NCBI RefSeq assembly: GCF_026262505.1
Contig: NW_026529243.1
Coordinates: 1-64,000, forward strand
DNA: 64,000 nucleotides
DNA from: Trichomonas vaginalis G3
Taxonomy: Eukaryota > Parabasalia > Trichomonadida > Trichomonadidae
Direction: 5' to 3'
This document shows positions 50,699 to 62,000 of this stretch, one piece after another (position 1 is the first letter of the stretch; every line of letters starts with the position of its first letter). A program made the translations under genes and the position numbers. Below the pieces are notes generated by a model. It did no database searches. It saw only the letters and a program-made list of their open reading frames with translations, and was not told the DNA's origin.

Positions 50699-51526
50699 AT
50701 GTCAACAACAGAGAACACAACAACAGTTATAGTCCATGAAGCTATAAATGAAGAATATGAGTACATACAGTTTAACAAACAGTTACGTCTCATTCGTTCA
50801 GTCAAAGACGATATGTACCAGATGCAAAGTATTTTGAACGCTCTTCGTTCTACAAAGCAAGCATATCATTGGTTTGAAAACCAACAGACAAAAGAACTTT
50901 TAGAAGAATTTCCTCATATGTTTGCTTCCCTCGGAAAACCGAGGAATGAGATTCCGTATGAAAATCGTAAGAATTTGCCAATAAATTTGAAAGGATATTA
51001 TGTTCATAGACTTTTAGTAAATGCCGTAGCAATGTGGGCTTCACCTCGTTATGCTTGTTATATTTTCATGATGTTAGATGAAATTCATAGACAAGAACGT
51101 GAAGAGATGGAAAAGAAACTTCATGCAAAAGATGAAGTCATTGAAGCAAAAGACAAAAGCATTCAGAAAAGAATACCACGTTCGGTACCAAAAGGAAAGG
51201 AAAAGAACTATAAGTATATGATTTATACTGAAGAGATGGAAAATGAAGAAGATAAAGATATGGTTATGTTGCATTTAGTCAGAAGAAACAACAAAAGCTT
51301 TTACGACCTTGCTAAGATTTACAAATCTGACAGAAACTGGTTCTATCGCGAAAACTTACCGATTTCAATGAGCCCAAATGAAGATGTGAAACAAATAGTT
51401 CAAGATACGTTACCTCAAACACACTATGATATTAAAGGTTGTACAATTCTTACCTTCAAAGAAGATTTGTCATTGTTAAAGGAAAAAATAACAGAGTATT
51501 TTGACAACTTCAAACAAGCAGAGTAA
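50699..51526 (+). CDS. KilA-N protein with C-terminal virus-type domain (P2)
   Basis: 275 residues from the ATG at 50,699 (an upstream in-phase TTG belongs to the leader). Residues about 35-135 form a KilA-N-like domain: VKDDMYQMQSILNALRSTKQ, FENQQTKELLEEF, GYYVHRLLVNAVAMWASPRY. A Lys/Glu coiled coil (EREEMEKKLHAKDEVIEAKD) leads to a C-terminal domain with KYMIYTEEMENEEDKDMVML and FYRENLPISMSPNEDV, like the DUF3627-type tails of pox- and iridovirus KilA-N proteins. Probably a DNA-binding regulator. Open throughout; last of a row of at least four related genes or remnants. Confidence 0.7.
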   Translation: MSTTENTTTVIVHEAINEEYEYIQFNKQLRLIRSVKDDMYQMQSILNALRSTKQAYHWFENQQTKELLEEFPHMFASLGKPRNEIPYENRKNLPINLKGYYVHRLLVNAVAMWASPRYACYIFMMLDEIHRQEREEMEKKLHAKDEVIEAKDKSIQKRIPRSVPKGKEKNYKYMIYTEEMENEEDKDMVMLHLVRRNNKSFYDLAKIYKSDRNWFYRENLPISMSPNEDVKQIVQDTLPQTHYDIKGCTILTFKEDLSLLKEKITEYFDNFKQAE

Positions 51527-52019
51527 ATGAACTCTTTATTTTTCAAGCTTGACTTCAGATGACTCAGGTAGCTCTATAATGTAAATTGTCTTGTCAAATC
51601 CTTCTGGCATTCCAAGTTCTTCCTTCAGACATTCCAAGTCCTTCCTTCAGACATTCCAAGTCCTTCCTTCCGACATTCCAAGTCCTTCCATCCAACTGGA
51701 AAAAAATTTCCTGACAACTGGAAAAATTTTTCCAGTTGTTCGTCCGTAAACCATTCAAATTTTCGAAAATTGAGAACTTTTTGGTCGAACTTCAGAAAAA
51801 GTTTTTCCTTCAGACAGGAAAAAAATTTCCTTCCAACAGGAAAAGTTCTTCCTTCCGACAGAAAAAGTTCTTCCATCCGACAGGACACAAACGAATGTCC
51901 GACGTTCCTCTTCCTGAATGTCTTCCAAAGCCAGAAGAACCGACAGCCCCAGCACCACAACAGACTAAGACTAAACTCTTTATTTTTTACGCTTGACTTT
52001 TTACAATTTGAACTTTGTT
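51527..52019. other. Low-complexity junction with short repeats
   Basis: Three copies of a ~22-bp CCTTCCTTCAGACATTCCAA unit (51,610-51,690), then many CTTCC(T)TCCGACAGGAAAA variants up to about 51,890. Open frames on both strands come from these repeats. A fragment encoding LPKPEEPTAPAPQQTKTK lies near 51,920-51,975 on plus. It separates the accessory genes from the minus-strand morphogenesis block. Confidence 0.5.
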
Positions 52020-52856
52020 TGCGTAGATATGAATTCTGAAAGAAGTAGGTCTTGTATGACTTTATACTTCTCCAGAGTTCATGTCTGTCAAACTTACCTG
52101 CCATGGACTCTTTCATAAGTTCCATGAAATCGTCTTCGGACAATCCAGGGAAAAGTATAATGTCAGTAAGTATTCTCTTTTACATCCTTACTTAAACTCT
52201 GGCTGTCTGTACACAATGACAACTGAAATGTTAAAGTGCCTAAGTTTCTTAAGAATTCGACACATGTCTTGTTCTCTGTTCTTTAACAAGGATGAGAAGC
52301 AAAGTCATCTAAGATAAGAAGACATCTATGAGGGTACGTTTTCCAAATAAGATTGCAATTTCTTGAAATGTATTCTATCTCTTTCTGTTTGTTTCTGAAG
52401 TGTTTCTTCTCTAATATTCTCTGCATTTCCCTCATTTGGGTCTTTAAACTTCGAATTTATATAACTCATTTATAGCATTATACTTCAAAACTCTTCTTTG
52501 GTACTTCTTTATCCAATCTAACAACTCAGTATCCTTTATACATACTAACTTAGACTTCTTTATAATATCTTTGAACGAATTGACCGGTTTGGTCAAATTG
52601 ACAGAAGTACTACAAATAACAACTAACTCATAGAATGGGTTCTTCTCATCTAGTTCTTGTTGTTGTGCAGCCATTTTTAAGATAAGTGAAAGTCTTAACC
52701 CGACCCAGGTGGTGCAATTAGACCTGTTATAACATTCTGAGCAAATAAGAACTTTTCATGTATGGGTTTTATCTGAGCATTTTCTAACTTCCTCTTGTTC
52801 TTGTTTAAAACATTCTCAAATTTTTTGTCAATGTCAGCAAACTTTTTTCTAACATA
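52020..52856 (-). pseudogene. Packaging ATPase region, FtsK/HerA (A32-like) type (P2, fossil)
   Basis: On minus, GLIAPPGSG near 52,710 resembles the Walker A loop of Polinton/virophage packaging ATPases, and LLILDD near 52,295 the Walker B strand. The open segment 52,674-52,444 and the piece SEDDFMELMKESMAGKFDRH near 52,140 fit the middle and end of such a protein. These enzymes pump DNA into the capsid. Broken with several breaks, so the call rests on short motifs and on its place in the block. Confidence 0.55.
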
Positions 52857-52890
52857 TTTTTAGAAAATTAAAATTTTTATCTTTAAGAAA

Positions 52891-53319
52891 ATGTCTAGCG
52901 ATTTCGCTATCTATATTCGAGACAAACTTTTTGACAGCAAAACATCTGTCGACCATAAAATCTTACATAGTGTAAACAAGAAAGGTGAATTTGTTCTAAA
53001 GTTCTGTTTCTGGGAATATGACAAGAACCATAAAACATTAAGCAGAGCAGTCTTAAAATTTGTCAATGACAGACTTGTTGACAGAGATGACGCCGATTGG
53101 AAAGATGAAGTCCAACAAAAGTTCTTAGAATGCAAAGAAGGCACATGCGCTGTTCTTGAAGATGAAATAGAAAACAGAATAGAAGAGCTATTAAAGGACA
53201 AAGAACTTTTACATAAATATGGTTCTGAGAAGTTTGACATAACTCCACCAGAAAAGAAGAAAGAAGAGAGAAAAGAAAGAAAAGAAAGAAAAGAAAGTAG
53301 AAGAGAAGAAAGAACCTGA
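52891..53319 (+). CDS. Unrecognised 142-aa protein with charged tail (P2)
   Basis: MSSDFAIYIRDKLFDSKTSV, FVLKFCFWEYDKNHKTLSRA, a helical middle and a Lys/Arg/Glu-only tail (KKKEERKERKERKESRREER). It lies head-to-head with the ATPase. Leader AAAATTTTTATCTTTAAGAA. No family recognised; a nucleic-acid contact is possible from the tail. Confidence 0.5.
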   Translation: MSSDFAIYIRDKLFDSKTSVDHKILHSVNKKGEFVLKFCFWEYDKNHKTLSRAVLKFVNDRLVDRDDADWKDEVQQKFLECKEGTCAVLEDEIENRIEELLKDKELLHKYGSEKFDITPPEKKKEERKERKERKESRREERT

Positions 53320-53372
53320 ACCAGTTCCAGAGAAGGTGAGATATGACATGTAAAATAAAATTTTATTTTTAG

Positions 53373-53790
53373 AACATTTCTGGGTCAATGTCAATGTTCT
53401 CTTCCTCTTTAGGGGCAAACACTGGCTTAGACTCTAAAATCTTTTTACCCAATTTACCTTGAAACTTCAACTATCTTAGACTCATAATATTCATAGTCGT
53501 CTGCTTTCTTTGGTTCATAAGGTATAACAAGTTTGTATGCTTTGCCTTCTTTAAGGTTTGAAAACCTTCTGTCAAAATTTTCTTTGACTGCTAACAAACC
53601 TTCTATGTCTAAGTCTTCAAATTTCGCACCATTTTTAGTCACAATAGCAAACTTAACTGGTTCGATGTTCCAACTTTGTCGAATGAAGACTTTTCAAAAT
53701 GGTAGAAGTAAACATTCAAATATGTGAATGGGTCTAGTTCTTCTTTAAGTCCTGACATGTACTTGTTTACTGAGATGAATTTTGCCATCT
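53373..53790 (-). pseudogene. Unrecognised ~140-aa protein next to the replication genes (P2)
   Basis: Minus-strand start MAKFISVNKYMSGLKEELDP at 53,790; an open piece (53,642-53,454) holds LDIEGLLAVKENFDRRFSNL, YKLVIPYEPKKADDYEYYES; the end is PKEEENIDIDPEMF. Position between HNH/helicase and ATPase suggests a replication accessory such as a single-strand-binding protein, but no motif proves it. Broken. Confidence 0.45.
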
Positions 53791-53831
53791 TTTCTATCGG
53801 ATAAAAAAATATTTTTTTTTAAAAAAATGTT

Positions 53832-54416
53832 TTAAAATGGTATGCCATATAGCTTCTTGAATTTGTTAAGAAGTATTTGAACGTATTTTCCATCTGTATC
53901 TCTAGCGTTTACATAAGCATAGCCTGCCTTAGTAAAATATACTTGTAATTTTCTATAGTTTACGCCGGTATAAAAGTAGAAAGAGTCTTGTTCTTCGCTA
54001 TAGTAGTAAAACTCAAACGTATGCTTACCATAGTCTGTAATTTCAATTGTTTCATCTTCTAGTTCGTCGACAAATTCGAATACAATATCTCTAAATTTGC
54101 TTTTGTTCTTATTGTTTTCAGAACGAGTAACCCAACGCAAGTTTTCAAGTCTATTGTCGTTTCTTATATGGTTTATATGGTCTACAAAAGGTAAATTGTT
54201 AGGGTTCGGTATAAAATGAGTTGCAATGACAACATGTTTAAGATAGTGTTTTCCACCAATCCTCATCTTAGTATATCCGTCATTTCGCTCACATTCGCTT
54301 AAAACTCTTTTTGTCTTTTTGTTTCTGACTTCAAATGACTCACAACAGTGAATTTCATATTTCTCATCTAACAAACAAGTTTTCCAACAGTCTTTTCCAA
54401 CAAACTCAGCGTACAT
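53832..54416 (-). CDS. HNH endonuclease (P2)
   Basis: 194 residues. The HNH_3-type motif at about residues 78-101 reads VDHINHIRNDNRLENLRWVT followed by RSENNKNK, with H80 and the N-D-N/N-L-R-W pattern typical of phage and giant-virus homing-type nucleases (often with NUMOD4 domains). An extra C-terminal domain (EQDSFYFYTGVNYRKLQVYF, AYVNARDTDGKYV) may bind DNA. It sits just downstream of the helicase on the same strand and could be a free-standing homing endonuclease. Confidence 0.82.
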   Translation of the reverse strand: MYAEFVGKDCWKTCLLDEKYEIHCCESFEVRNKKTKRVLSECERNDGYTKMRIGGKHYLKHVVIATHFIPNPNNLPFVDHINHIRNDNRLENLRWVTRSENNKNKSKFRDIVFEFVDELEDETIEITDYGKHTFEFYYYSEEQDSFYFYTGVNYRKLQVYFTKAGYAYVNARDTDGKYVQILLNKFKKLYGIPF

Positions 54417-54450
54417 TTCAAATAAAATAAAAAAATATTTTTTTTAAAAT

Positions 54451-55686
54451 TTACTCAGAAAAATTTTTCTTTGTATATACGCCGTTCTGTATGTCTAAAA
54501 GACTTTTGACATTTGCCAAGAATGTTCGTTTAGAAGCTGCCATATAACCATATTCTTGACAATATTGTTTATATTCATCATATAAAGACCTTTCATCTAA
54601 ACACTCAAAGTTGCTTTCTTCTATGAACAGTTCATATACACTCTTGTTTGCTTCTAACAATGTTTGTCTCTCTTCGGTATATGGAATTTGTCTTGGATTG
54701 AACTTAGAAATATCTAATGTCATGAAATATGAGAACAAGTGGTTGTAAAAGTTAGGTGTTAAAGTTTCTGCTAAGTCGTCAAAATATTCTGTATCTTGCA
54801 TATGAGCTTCTGACGTTCTGACAACTACATATCTTCTGTCAGAACTTTCTAACTTCATCGGAACGGCGTTGTTTGAAACCATGATGAAATTTGCAACATT
54901 TTCACAAACTCTTTGGTCTTTATATTTTCTTTCAACAACTCCAACTTTGTCTGTTATAAGACTCTTCAAAGCATCTGAGTTTAAAACCTTTGTTGTATCT
55001 ATACTTTGAAGTTCGTTACATACTATAAGTTTCATATTCTCTATTGAAGAGTTAAATTTACCGCAGATGTTTTCTAAGTTTGTCATATTCGGGTTCGAAT
55101 AGCCCTCTAACAGTTTGCATAAGATATCTGTAAAGAAAGTGTTCTTACCTGTTCCTTGTTTTCCAATTACAATGAGAGCAGTTTCATTTTTTAGCACTTG
55201 GATGTTGTAAGATGTTTGCAAACCAACATAAGATATACTCATAAACCTTTTCGTTTCCATTGCATATAATTTCTTTGACATGGTCTAACCAAGCTTCTAT
55301 AATATTTTCTTTCCATTCTACTTGTTCGTATTTATATCCAGTGAAGATAGAATAGAAGGTTGGAGAAGGTGTATAGAACTTTATACCTCGAACTGAAAAA
55401 TCTTCTAACTTTGACAATAAGATATCCCAAGCATCTAACATCTTCATGCCAACTTGTACGACTTTTATTTCTTAAGTTTCTGTCTACATTCTTGTTCTGA
55501 AACTATTGTTGCTCTTGGTTTGTTAAAGACAACATCCCATTCTTTCATGACATAACATTCTGGGGCAGAGTCGACATAAATGACTAAACGTTTCAAATTC
55601 TCGACTGCTTTGTTATAGTCTCGAAATGGACACATATTTCTGAATGCTTGGAAGTCATAAAAATCTGAAACATCTATTCTGTACAT
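54451..55686 (-). pseudogene. SF3 helicase, D5-like/DUF5906 type (P2, fossil)
   Basis: The longest open segment (55,281-54,451) has Walker A GKQGTGKN at residues 40-47, a Walker B-like strand KLIVCNEL at 84-91, motif C ANFIMVSNN at 130-138 and arginine-rich SSDRRYVVVR. Upstream pieces (55,447-55,184 and 55,686-55,465) carry the pre-helicase region (EAWLDHVKEIICNGNEKVYE; WFANILQHP) usual in P4/D5-type primase-helicases. The family unwinds viral DNA at replication forks. With no family B polymerase in P2, this is the visible replication gene. Broken. Confidence 0.8.
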
Positions 55687-55716
55687 TTTTATAAAAATAA
55701 AAAAAATATTATTTTT

Positions 55717-56514
55717 ATTCTTGACTTTGTTGTTCCATTTGTTGCATTTGTTGTTCTTGAGCTATTTGTTGTTGAAGTTGTTCTTGTAGTACAATACTTT
55801 CACCAGTTGCATCTTCCAATTCGAAAACTTTCTGCCGTCATTGACAAATACATAGGACATAAAAGTTTTACAGGAACAAAGTTTGCGTCAACTAAGGTTA
55901 AGTTTATGTTTGCTAAAGTGTTTGAGTTTACTAAAGCTGAAAACTCTGCATTCGAATGAACAATAGGCAAACCAGCAGAGAAAGTGTTGTTTATAACGCA
56001 TGAGTATCTTTTGGTCATAGTAGTTTCTGTCGACATTCGAATAGCACTTTGAACCTAAGTTTGAAACAATATATAAAATAGGTGTACTTAAAGTCAATGG
56101 AACAGACATTCCTTGTATGACACCTTTTCCTGTTATAGGAAATTGTTGGTAGTAAAAACCAGATATAAGTTTTGTATTATAGCTCATATCGTTTATACTA
56201 AACTCAGTCGGACATCCAAACATAATGAAACCTGCTCTAGTTGCAGCACATGTTACATCCGTCCTTAAAGTATTAAATAAGTCAACAAAACCTGTTGGTG
56301 GTATATCTGAGTAAGTATCTTCAAAGGAGTATTTTTTACCATTCACAACAATAAAATCTTCTGGTGTCAAAAGAGCAAAACAGGCTTTAGTCGTCATCGT
56401 GTTTAAGGTCAGTTTACAATATCGTCCTTGAGGACTTTGTAAGTTTGTTGTTATAGAATTATATGACTCAGGGTTTTTAGTCGTAATAGTATAAACCACT
56501 ATGTCTTCTGCCAT
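55717..56514 (-). pseudogene. Candidate minor capsid (penton-type) protein (P2, fossil)
   Basis: Minus-strand protein starting MAEDIVVYTITTKNPESYNS at 56,514, beta-rich (GRYCKLTLNTMTTKACFALL, AATRAGFIMFGCPTEFSIND, GMSVPLTLSTPILYIVS), with a second piece ending in the acidic/Gln-rich coil QEQLQQQIAQEQQMQQMEQQ. Size, beta content and location in the same transcription block as the capsid gene fit a single-jelly-roll minor capsid protein; this is inference. Broken. Confidence 0.5.
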
Positions 56515-56518
56515 TTAC

Positions 56519-57073
56519 TTAGCAACTAAATTTTAATGAAATGTTGTGGTCGTCAAATATTTTTATGACGTCTGGGAAACTATATTTTAAGTTCAACGTT
56601 TCACCTCCTTTCATAACGTATATCTTGTCAATGACATTATATGAAACACCACAGCAACTAACGTCGGGTTCTATTTCTTTGATGTTTATATCGTCTGCCT
56701 CTGTCAAAAGTTTCAATAGTTCTTTCAAAACTTCATGAGGTGCAATGACATATGAGTTCACTTTTACAGGGTTGTGTTCGACCAAGTTTAACATTATACC
56801 TAAAGCTTGACAAATCTTCTCCTGAGTTTTAAGTTTGTCTTTAAGTTGTTGGTAGTCGTTTCGAATATCTGCAACAGAACTTAAGTCTCTGCTAACTTCA
56901 GGATATGTTGGTTCTTTTACAGGAACTATTGTTATACCATCTTCGTCTTCGTATGGTTTCCCCACTTCAACATCTCTGTCTTTGACATTGACAACAACAC
57001 TTTGACTGTTTGTTTGAGTTGGTGAATTTAACTTCACATCTGCCACCGCCATTAAACCTTTTGAAACACTCAC
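56519..57073 (-). CDS. Unrecognised 184-aa virion-block protein (P2)
   Basis: MSVSKGLMAVADVKLNSPTQ, a disordered start, a coiled coil (VADIRNDYQQLKDKLKTQEK), then a compact domain with SCCGVSYNVIDKIYVMKGGE. Open from ATG at 57,073; its stop lies just before the start of the next minus gene at 56,514. Conserved family not recognised. Confidence 0.6.
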   Translation of the reverse strand: MSVSKGLMAVADVKLNSPTQTNSQSVVVNVKDRDVEVGKPYEDEDGITIVPVKEPTYPEVSRDLSSVADIRNDYQQLKDKLKTQEKICQALGIMLNLVEHNPVKVNSYVIAPHEVLKELLKLLTEADDINIKEIEPDVSCCGVSYNVIDKIYVMKGGETLNLKYSFPDVIKIFDDHNISLKFSC

Positions 57074-57114
57074 GCTTCTATTTTTCGGAATGACATTTTA
57101 CTTAGAATAAAAAG

Positions 57115-57430
57115 ATGGACGTATTTGAGTATCTCTTCGAATTGAAGCAAAACAAAGTTTACACACACAAACAATACAAATACATTGACAGAATAGTTCT
57201 TTAATACAAACAATGGTAAATGTTATAGAATAGCAGTCTTTGCTGAACCAAAATATTTTCATAAAGCAAAGAAAGTTGGTATAACCGAGATGGTGAAAGT
57301 TCTTGAAGCAGACAAAAATATAACAACAAAACTGACCGATATTTCTAAAGGTAAGTTTATAATACAATATTATATCAAAACTGGCGTACTGTCAATATTT
57401 GACGGAGAGAAGTCAGTTCAAGAACAACTT
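57115..57430 (+). pseudogene. Small plus-strand gene convergent with the capsid gene (P2, fossil)
   Basis: Starts MDVFEYLFELKQNKVYTHKQ at 57,115 after a TTAGAATAAAAAG leader; a later open part reads MVKVLEADKNITTKLTDISK, FIIQYYIKTGVLSIFDGEKS. It meets the capsid gene tail to tail. Unrecognised. Broken. Confidence 0.4.
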
Positions 57431-59034
57431 ACTGACCTGCTGCCAAAATCTGCTCGATGGAAGCTGTCGTTATGCCAATCTGAGGAGCTCCAGCAGGTTT
57501 CATCGAACGAATCTTCAAAAGAGCATCTTCCGTGAAAAGTGCTATTGGTTTTGTAAACTTCTTTGCTTTCAATTCATCTGGACCGTCTCTGTCACCAGTA
57601 TATTGTATTTGAACTGTACCAAAGTTGAAATACCACCCATAAAGTCTTCTGAGTCAGCAAATGGAATGCCAAGCCAAAAGTTTGAACGGTCTCCATTTGT
57701 ATATTGAGTTTTTTGAGCTCCTGTATGGGTCCATACTTTCACATATGGCATAATAGAACTTTGCATTTCAGGGTTAATGGTTGTTGTGAAGTTGTTGTTA
57801 AAGTTCATAGCATCTAATGTCAAGTTGTATGACCTCATATCTTCAACTGTGGAATATTCTTCTCTTGGATAGTATTTGCCATCTAATGTTTATATGGTAT
57901 TTAATACCAGGGTTGTAGAAGCAAGAATAGTCATTTATAGTTCGTCTGAACAGTACAAACATAGTATCTGCATGTTTCATTGCAGTTGTTAAGGCAATAT
58001 CTGTTCTTGCACCTGGGTCAGCACTTTGGTTTCCAACTTCACCTGCAAAGTCTTTGACAGATATTTGGTGTATAGGGAACATAAGTGGAACTGCAATATA
58101 TTTGGCAGCTAAAGCATTTGAAATATCTGGGTCCAACATATAGACTGCAAGTCTGCTTTCTATTCTCTTGCATTCAAATTTTTCGCATGTGAACTTAACT
58201 GGGTCCCAAGCATCTCCAGCAGCATTGAAATAATAGTTTACTTCAGTGTTGAGGTTTGAGAAACCAAAGTCTAAGTCAACTTTGTTTTTGCAAAAGTCGG
58301 CGAATGACATTTTATTTGTTCCCACTACTTCTGTAAGAGTGAATGGGTCTTGTGTTGGTGCAATGACTAAGTTATTTTTGCTTGGAGTAAGTTCGATAGA
58401 AATTTTCCTGCCAGTTTGGCAAGTATCTTAAAAACCTGAAGATGAGGAAAGATGACAAAGGAACTCTAAGTTTCAATTTTACTTTGGTTACTGCTGCTGC
58501 ATTTTGTCCAGAAAGGTCAACATAAACTCCTGGAACGTTAGGGTCAAGTCTTCTTATTTTCTCAATAGTTGCATACTGGTCTGTTTGTTCTCTAGCTTGT
58601 GGTTGTACTGAGTTTCTCAAAGCGAACCATTCATAGTTTGCCCATGTTACTGTTTGAACTAAGTCAGAGTTAGAATATATCTTATATCCCATGAAAACTT
58701 CTGGAGCATATTGGTATCCGACATAGAAAATTCCATTGCAACCTTTCTTGTCAGACAACTTGGCAGAAGGTTTTATTTCAATGTCTTGTTCCACGTATAA
58801 GAATGAGTTGTCAATAGAAATTATATGAAACCTGTCGCAAGCAATATCTACTGTTGTTGAAGAACCTTCTCCAAACTCACCTACGTTTCCATAAGAAACA
58901 GCAGTTGTATATTCGTAAGTTCCAGGAACTATTTCTGACCTTCTAATGGCATTGTCGCATTCGTTATACCATTCGGAAACATTTCCATTCATAGCATCCA
59001 AAACTGTTGGCGTTATATTCTGAGCGGCGTACAT
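57431..59034 (-). pseudogene. Probable major capsid protein, double-jelly-roll type (P2, fossil)
   Basis: About 530 codons on minus in several open pieces. The N-terminal piece (59,034-58,372) has SYGNVGEFGEGSSTTVDIAC, FLYVEQDIEIKPSAKL, FYVGYQYAPEVFMGYKIYSN. The middle (58,325-57,843) has MSFADFCKNKVDLDFGFSNL, YIAVPLMFPIHQISVKDFAG. The C-terminal piece has FNNNFTTTINPEMQSSIMPY and LVQFKYNIL. Length, beta-rich composition and the placement of E-D-I-E and G-Y-K-I-type strands resemble capsid proteins of polinton-like viruses. The assignment is by layout, not by a diagnostic motif. Broken with a few breaks. Confidence 0.6.
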
Positions 59035-59066
59035 TTCATATGAGTAAAAATATAGAATAGTTGGAT

Positions 59067-62000
59067 TTATATGTCATAATAGAACCCACGTGGACCAAGC
59101 TTTACTTTCTTCCTGACTGAGTTTTTAACTCTTCTTTTTCCTTCATTGCCCTCTGCTTGAAGTTGTTGCATCTTTGCATTATGTTCATCTAGTATGTTGC
59201 AAATTTCCCATGTCCTTTTTGCCTTTTGGCTCTGGTCGCCCATCTCAGGTAACCTATATCCTAGAAAGAGTTTGTCATAGTTTGTATTTGAGTCTTCGCG
59301 TATTGTTTGCATGACTCTTTCCTGAGTTTCTGGTTCAAGCTCTTCAAACAGTGCCTGTCCATATGGAATATGCTCGTTTCCAAATATATGTTTTTGTAAG
59401 CCATTCTGGTTTTCTTTCCATGTTACCAAAATATCTTTTGTGAATGGGAAAGCTTTTACCCAATCTTTCAGTCTTGCGTCGTTTATTTCTGTAGTTGGTT
59501 TTATTTTGTCAAGGAACATGTTTTTCAATACTAACATTTCATTTGGTACTGTCCATTTGAGTTTTCTTAAATATTCATCCCTTCTCGTTCATTGTCTGCA
59601 AAGTAAGTTTTTATGACATTTTGTAAACTTTCGTTTGCAAGGTCATGTACAATAGGTTCTCTTCCTTTCCCTCCCTAACTTTCTTTCTAAACTCTTCACC
59701 AAATATACCATCTCTATGGTTCTGTGTAGTTCTTTGAGATAAATGTTCTAGAACGTCAGGTGTTATATTTCCATCAGCCATGTTCATTTCATACTGGTCC
59801 AAAATATCTGCATGTTTCATATCTTTCAATGGCATTAAAGCCGCGCTTAAAATACCAGCTATATCTGGTTCACCATTGACTTCCATTGCGTCTACAACTT
59901 CTTGGAATTGTGGTTGTAAGTTTATGAACCACCTATCCGGGTTAGCTTTATGACCCCATCTCATTGTAGTTCCATCGTCTGCAGAAACAAAAGTAGGTTT
60001 GTTTCCATCTTGGTTAGGTTCTGAATGAACTTTAAACAATGTTTCATTTCTATATGTTTTCTTGAAATTTAACCTTTTATCTTCACCGAGTTCATCCGAA
60101 GATTGAACGTTAAATGCTCGTAAGTAAAAAGGGTTGTTGTATTTGTGTACATTTTTTTTCAGTTCTTCCATTCTATGCTGAATATTTTCATCTGGTGCTG
60201 GAGTCTTTTGTATGTCGGCAAACATTTTTCGATATTCTTCTACTATGTCAGCCGAATTTTTTTTAGACTCTTGGAAATATTCCATATTCTCCGCATACTC
60301 TTGTTGAGGGTCAAGATTTTTCGGCTGTTCCAAATCTTCATCTAGTTCTGTGAAGTTAGTTTCCAAAGGAGTGACTTGTTCGTTTCCTTCAGGCTCTTCT
60401 AGCTGTTGTTGCTGAACTATTTCTTCCATGTCTGGTTGTATCTGAACTATTTCTTCCTGTGGAGTTTCTTGTACCTCATCTGCTGGCATTTCATATATTC
60501 CGAGACCGTTTTCAACAATTTCCCTATCTACGTCATCCGCATTCATAAGCTTTTGTTCTTTCGTTCCGTCTCTATTTTTTACGCGTTTCATGACGAAAGT
60601 TGAATTGTCATTTAGCTCTGACATCAAATATCTCGGAGTAAATTCATCCATGTCATTTGGATGATATGCTATTAAATCATATCCCTTAGCGAGCTTGTAT
60701 TTTCCAGGTTTGAGATTATATCCGTTTTGGTGCTGAGCCATAAAGCTAAATAGGTTCGGGTCAGTATTTCCATCCTTGAACTTTCCAATAGCTTCTTTAT
60801 ATCTGTCACTAAAGTCAACAGTATCTGGGAAACCACACTCTTCTTTAAGCATTTTTAAGAATTCTTGGTTTCCTTGTTCTCTACTTCTTTTATGTCCTTG
60901 CTCTGTTTGTGGTTGTTGTTGTGCAGGGTTTTGAACTGTTGGTTGTTGTGTTGGTTGTTGTTGTTGTTGTGCTGGATTTTGAACTGTTGGTTGTTGTGTT
61001 GGTTTTGGTGCATGCCTGTGTCTGTGTCCATGTGACGATGTAAATGTCATAGGTAGTCCTGGTGCAGGTGCTTCTCTTGGAGGGTTTGGTGGTATATAAG
61101 TTCCACCAGCTGGCACATATGTTCCATCTGCAGCGTAATGTCCTACCTGACTTTTCGTTCTTAAGAAAGCATTTACTAGGTCTGTTTTGGTCTGTTGTAA
61201 CTCTTTTTCTTGACTTTTCACAACAGTTGCTCTAACGGCGTCATAGGCACTTTGAACTGCCTGTCTCGTTGCTGCATCTGTTATTTTCGTCATATTTTGT
61301 GCTACTTCTCTTAACTCGTTGTCGAAACCTTCAGACTTCAGTTTCTTTCCAGATGAGAAGTCGTTCACTAGTTTCACCTTACTATGAAGAGCTTCGAAAG
61401 CGTTCTTAAAGTCAGCATTTGTTAAAGCTTCATTTGAACTGTCTTCATCCGCTGTATTTTTGTCCTTATTGACCCTATAAGCTGGGCTGCTTTAGCGTTG
61501 GCTTGGGCATCTAACCAGTCATTGTTAGCTTTTATATATTCTGCGCTTTTCATTGCCTTTTGCATGGCTGCGTCGTTATTTTTACTTTCTTGTGCTAAGT
61601 TTTCATACTGTACGGTTTGGTTTTGCAACTGTAAAAGTTTTTCTGCCTTTACAGTTGCTTCAACTTCTTTTTTATACTCATCGCTATCCATATATGTCTT
61701 CAGGGCTTTTTGTTTTATCTCTTCATCTTTCAGTACTTTATATCGAGTAGTATGGTTTTTCAAATTTATGACATCTTGTTCCATTTTTGCTACTTCTGCT
61801 GCTTTTTCTGACACTTTTTTCGCATATTCCTCTGTACTTAGTTCTTTCAGTTGTTCTTCTTTCTTCTTTTTCTCTACGTTTAACTCATTGAGTTTCTTTG
61901 TGTGTCTGTCATATTCTAGTTTCTTTTCGTTTTCACTTATTTGTTTCTGTATGTCTATGTTTGACTTTTTGACATCTGTTATTTGATTTTTGAGTGAACT

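Noticed and set aside
51625-52143. 172-residue minus frame as a single gene
   Set aside because: Its start belongs to the ATPase region and the rest is translation of CCTTCC-type short repeats.
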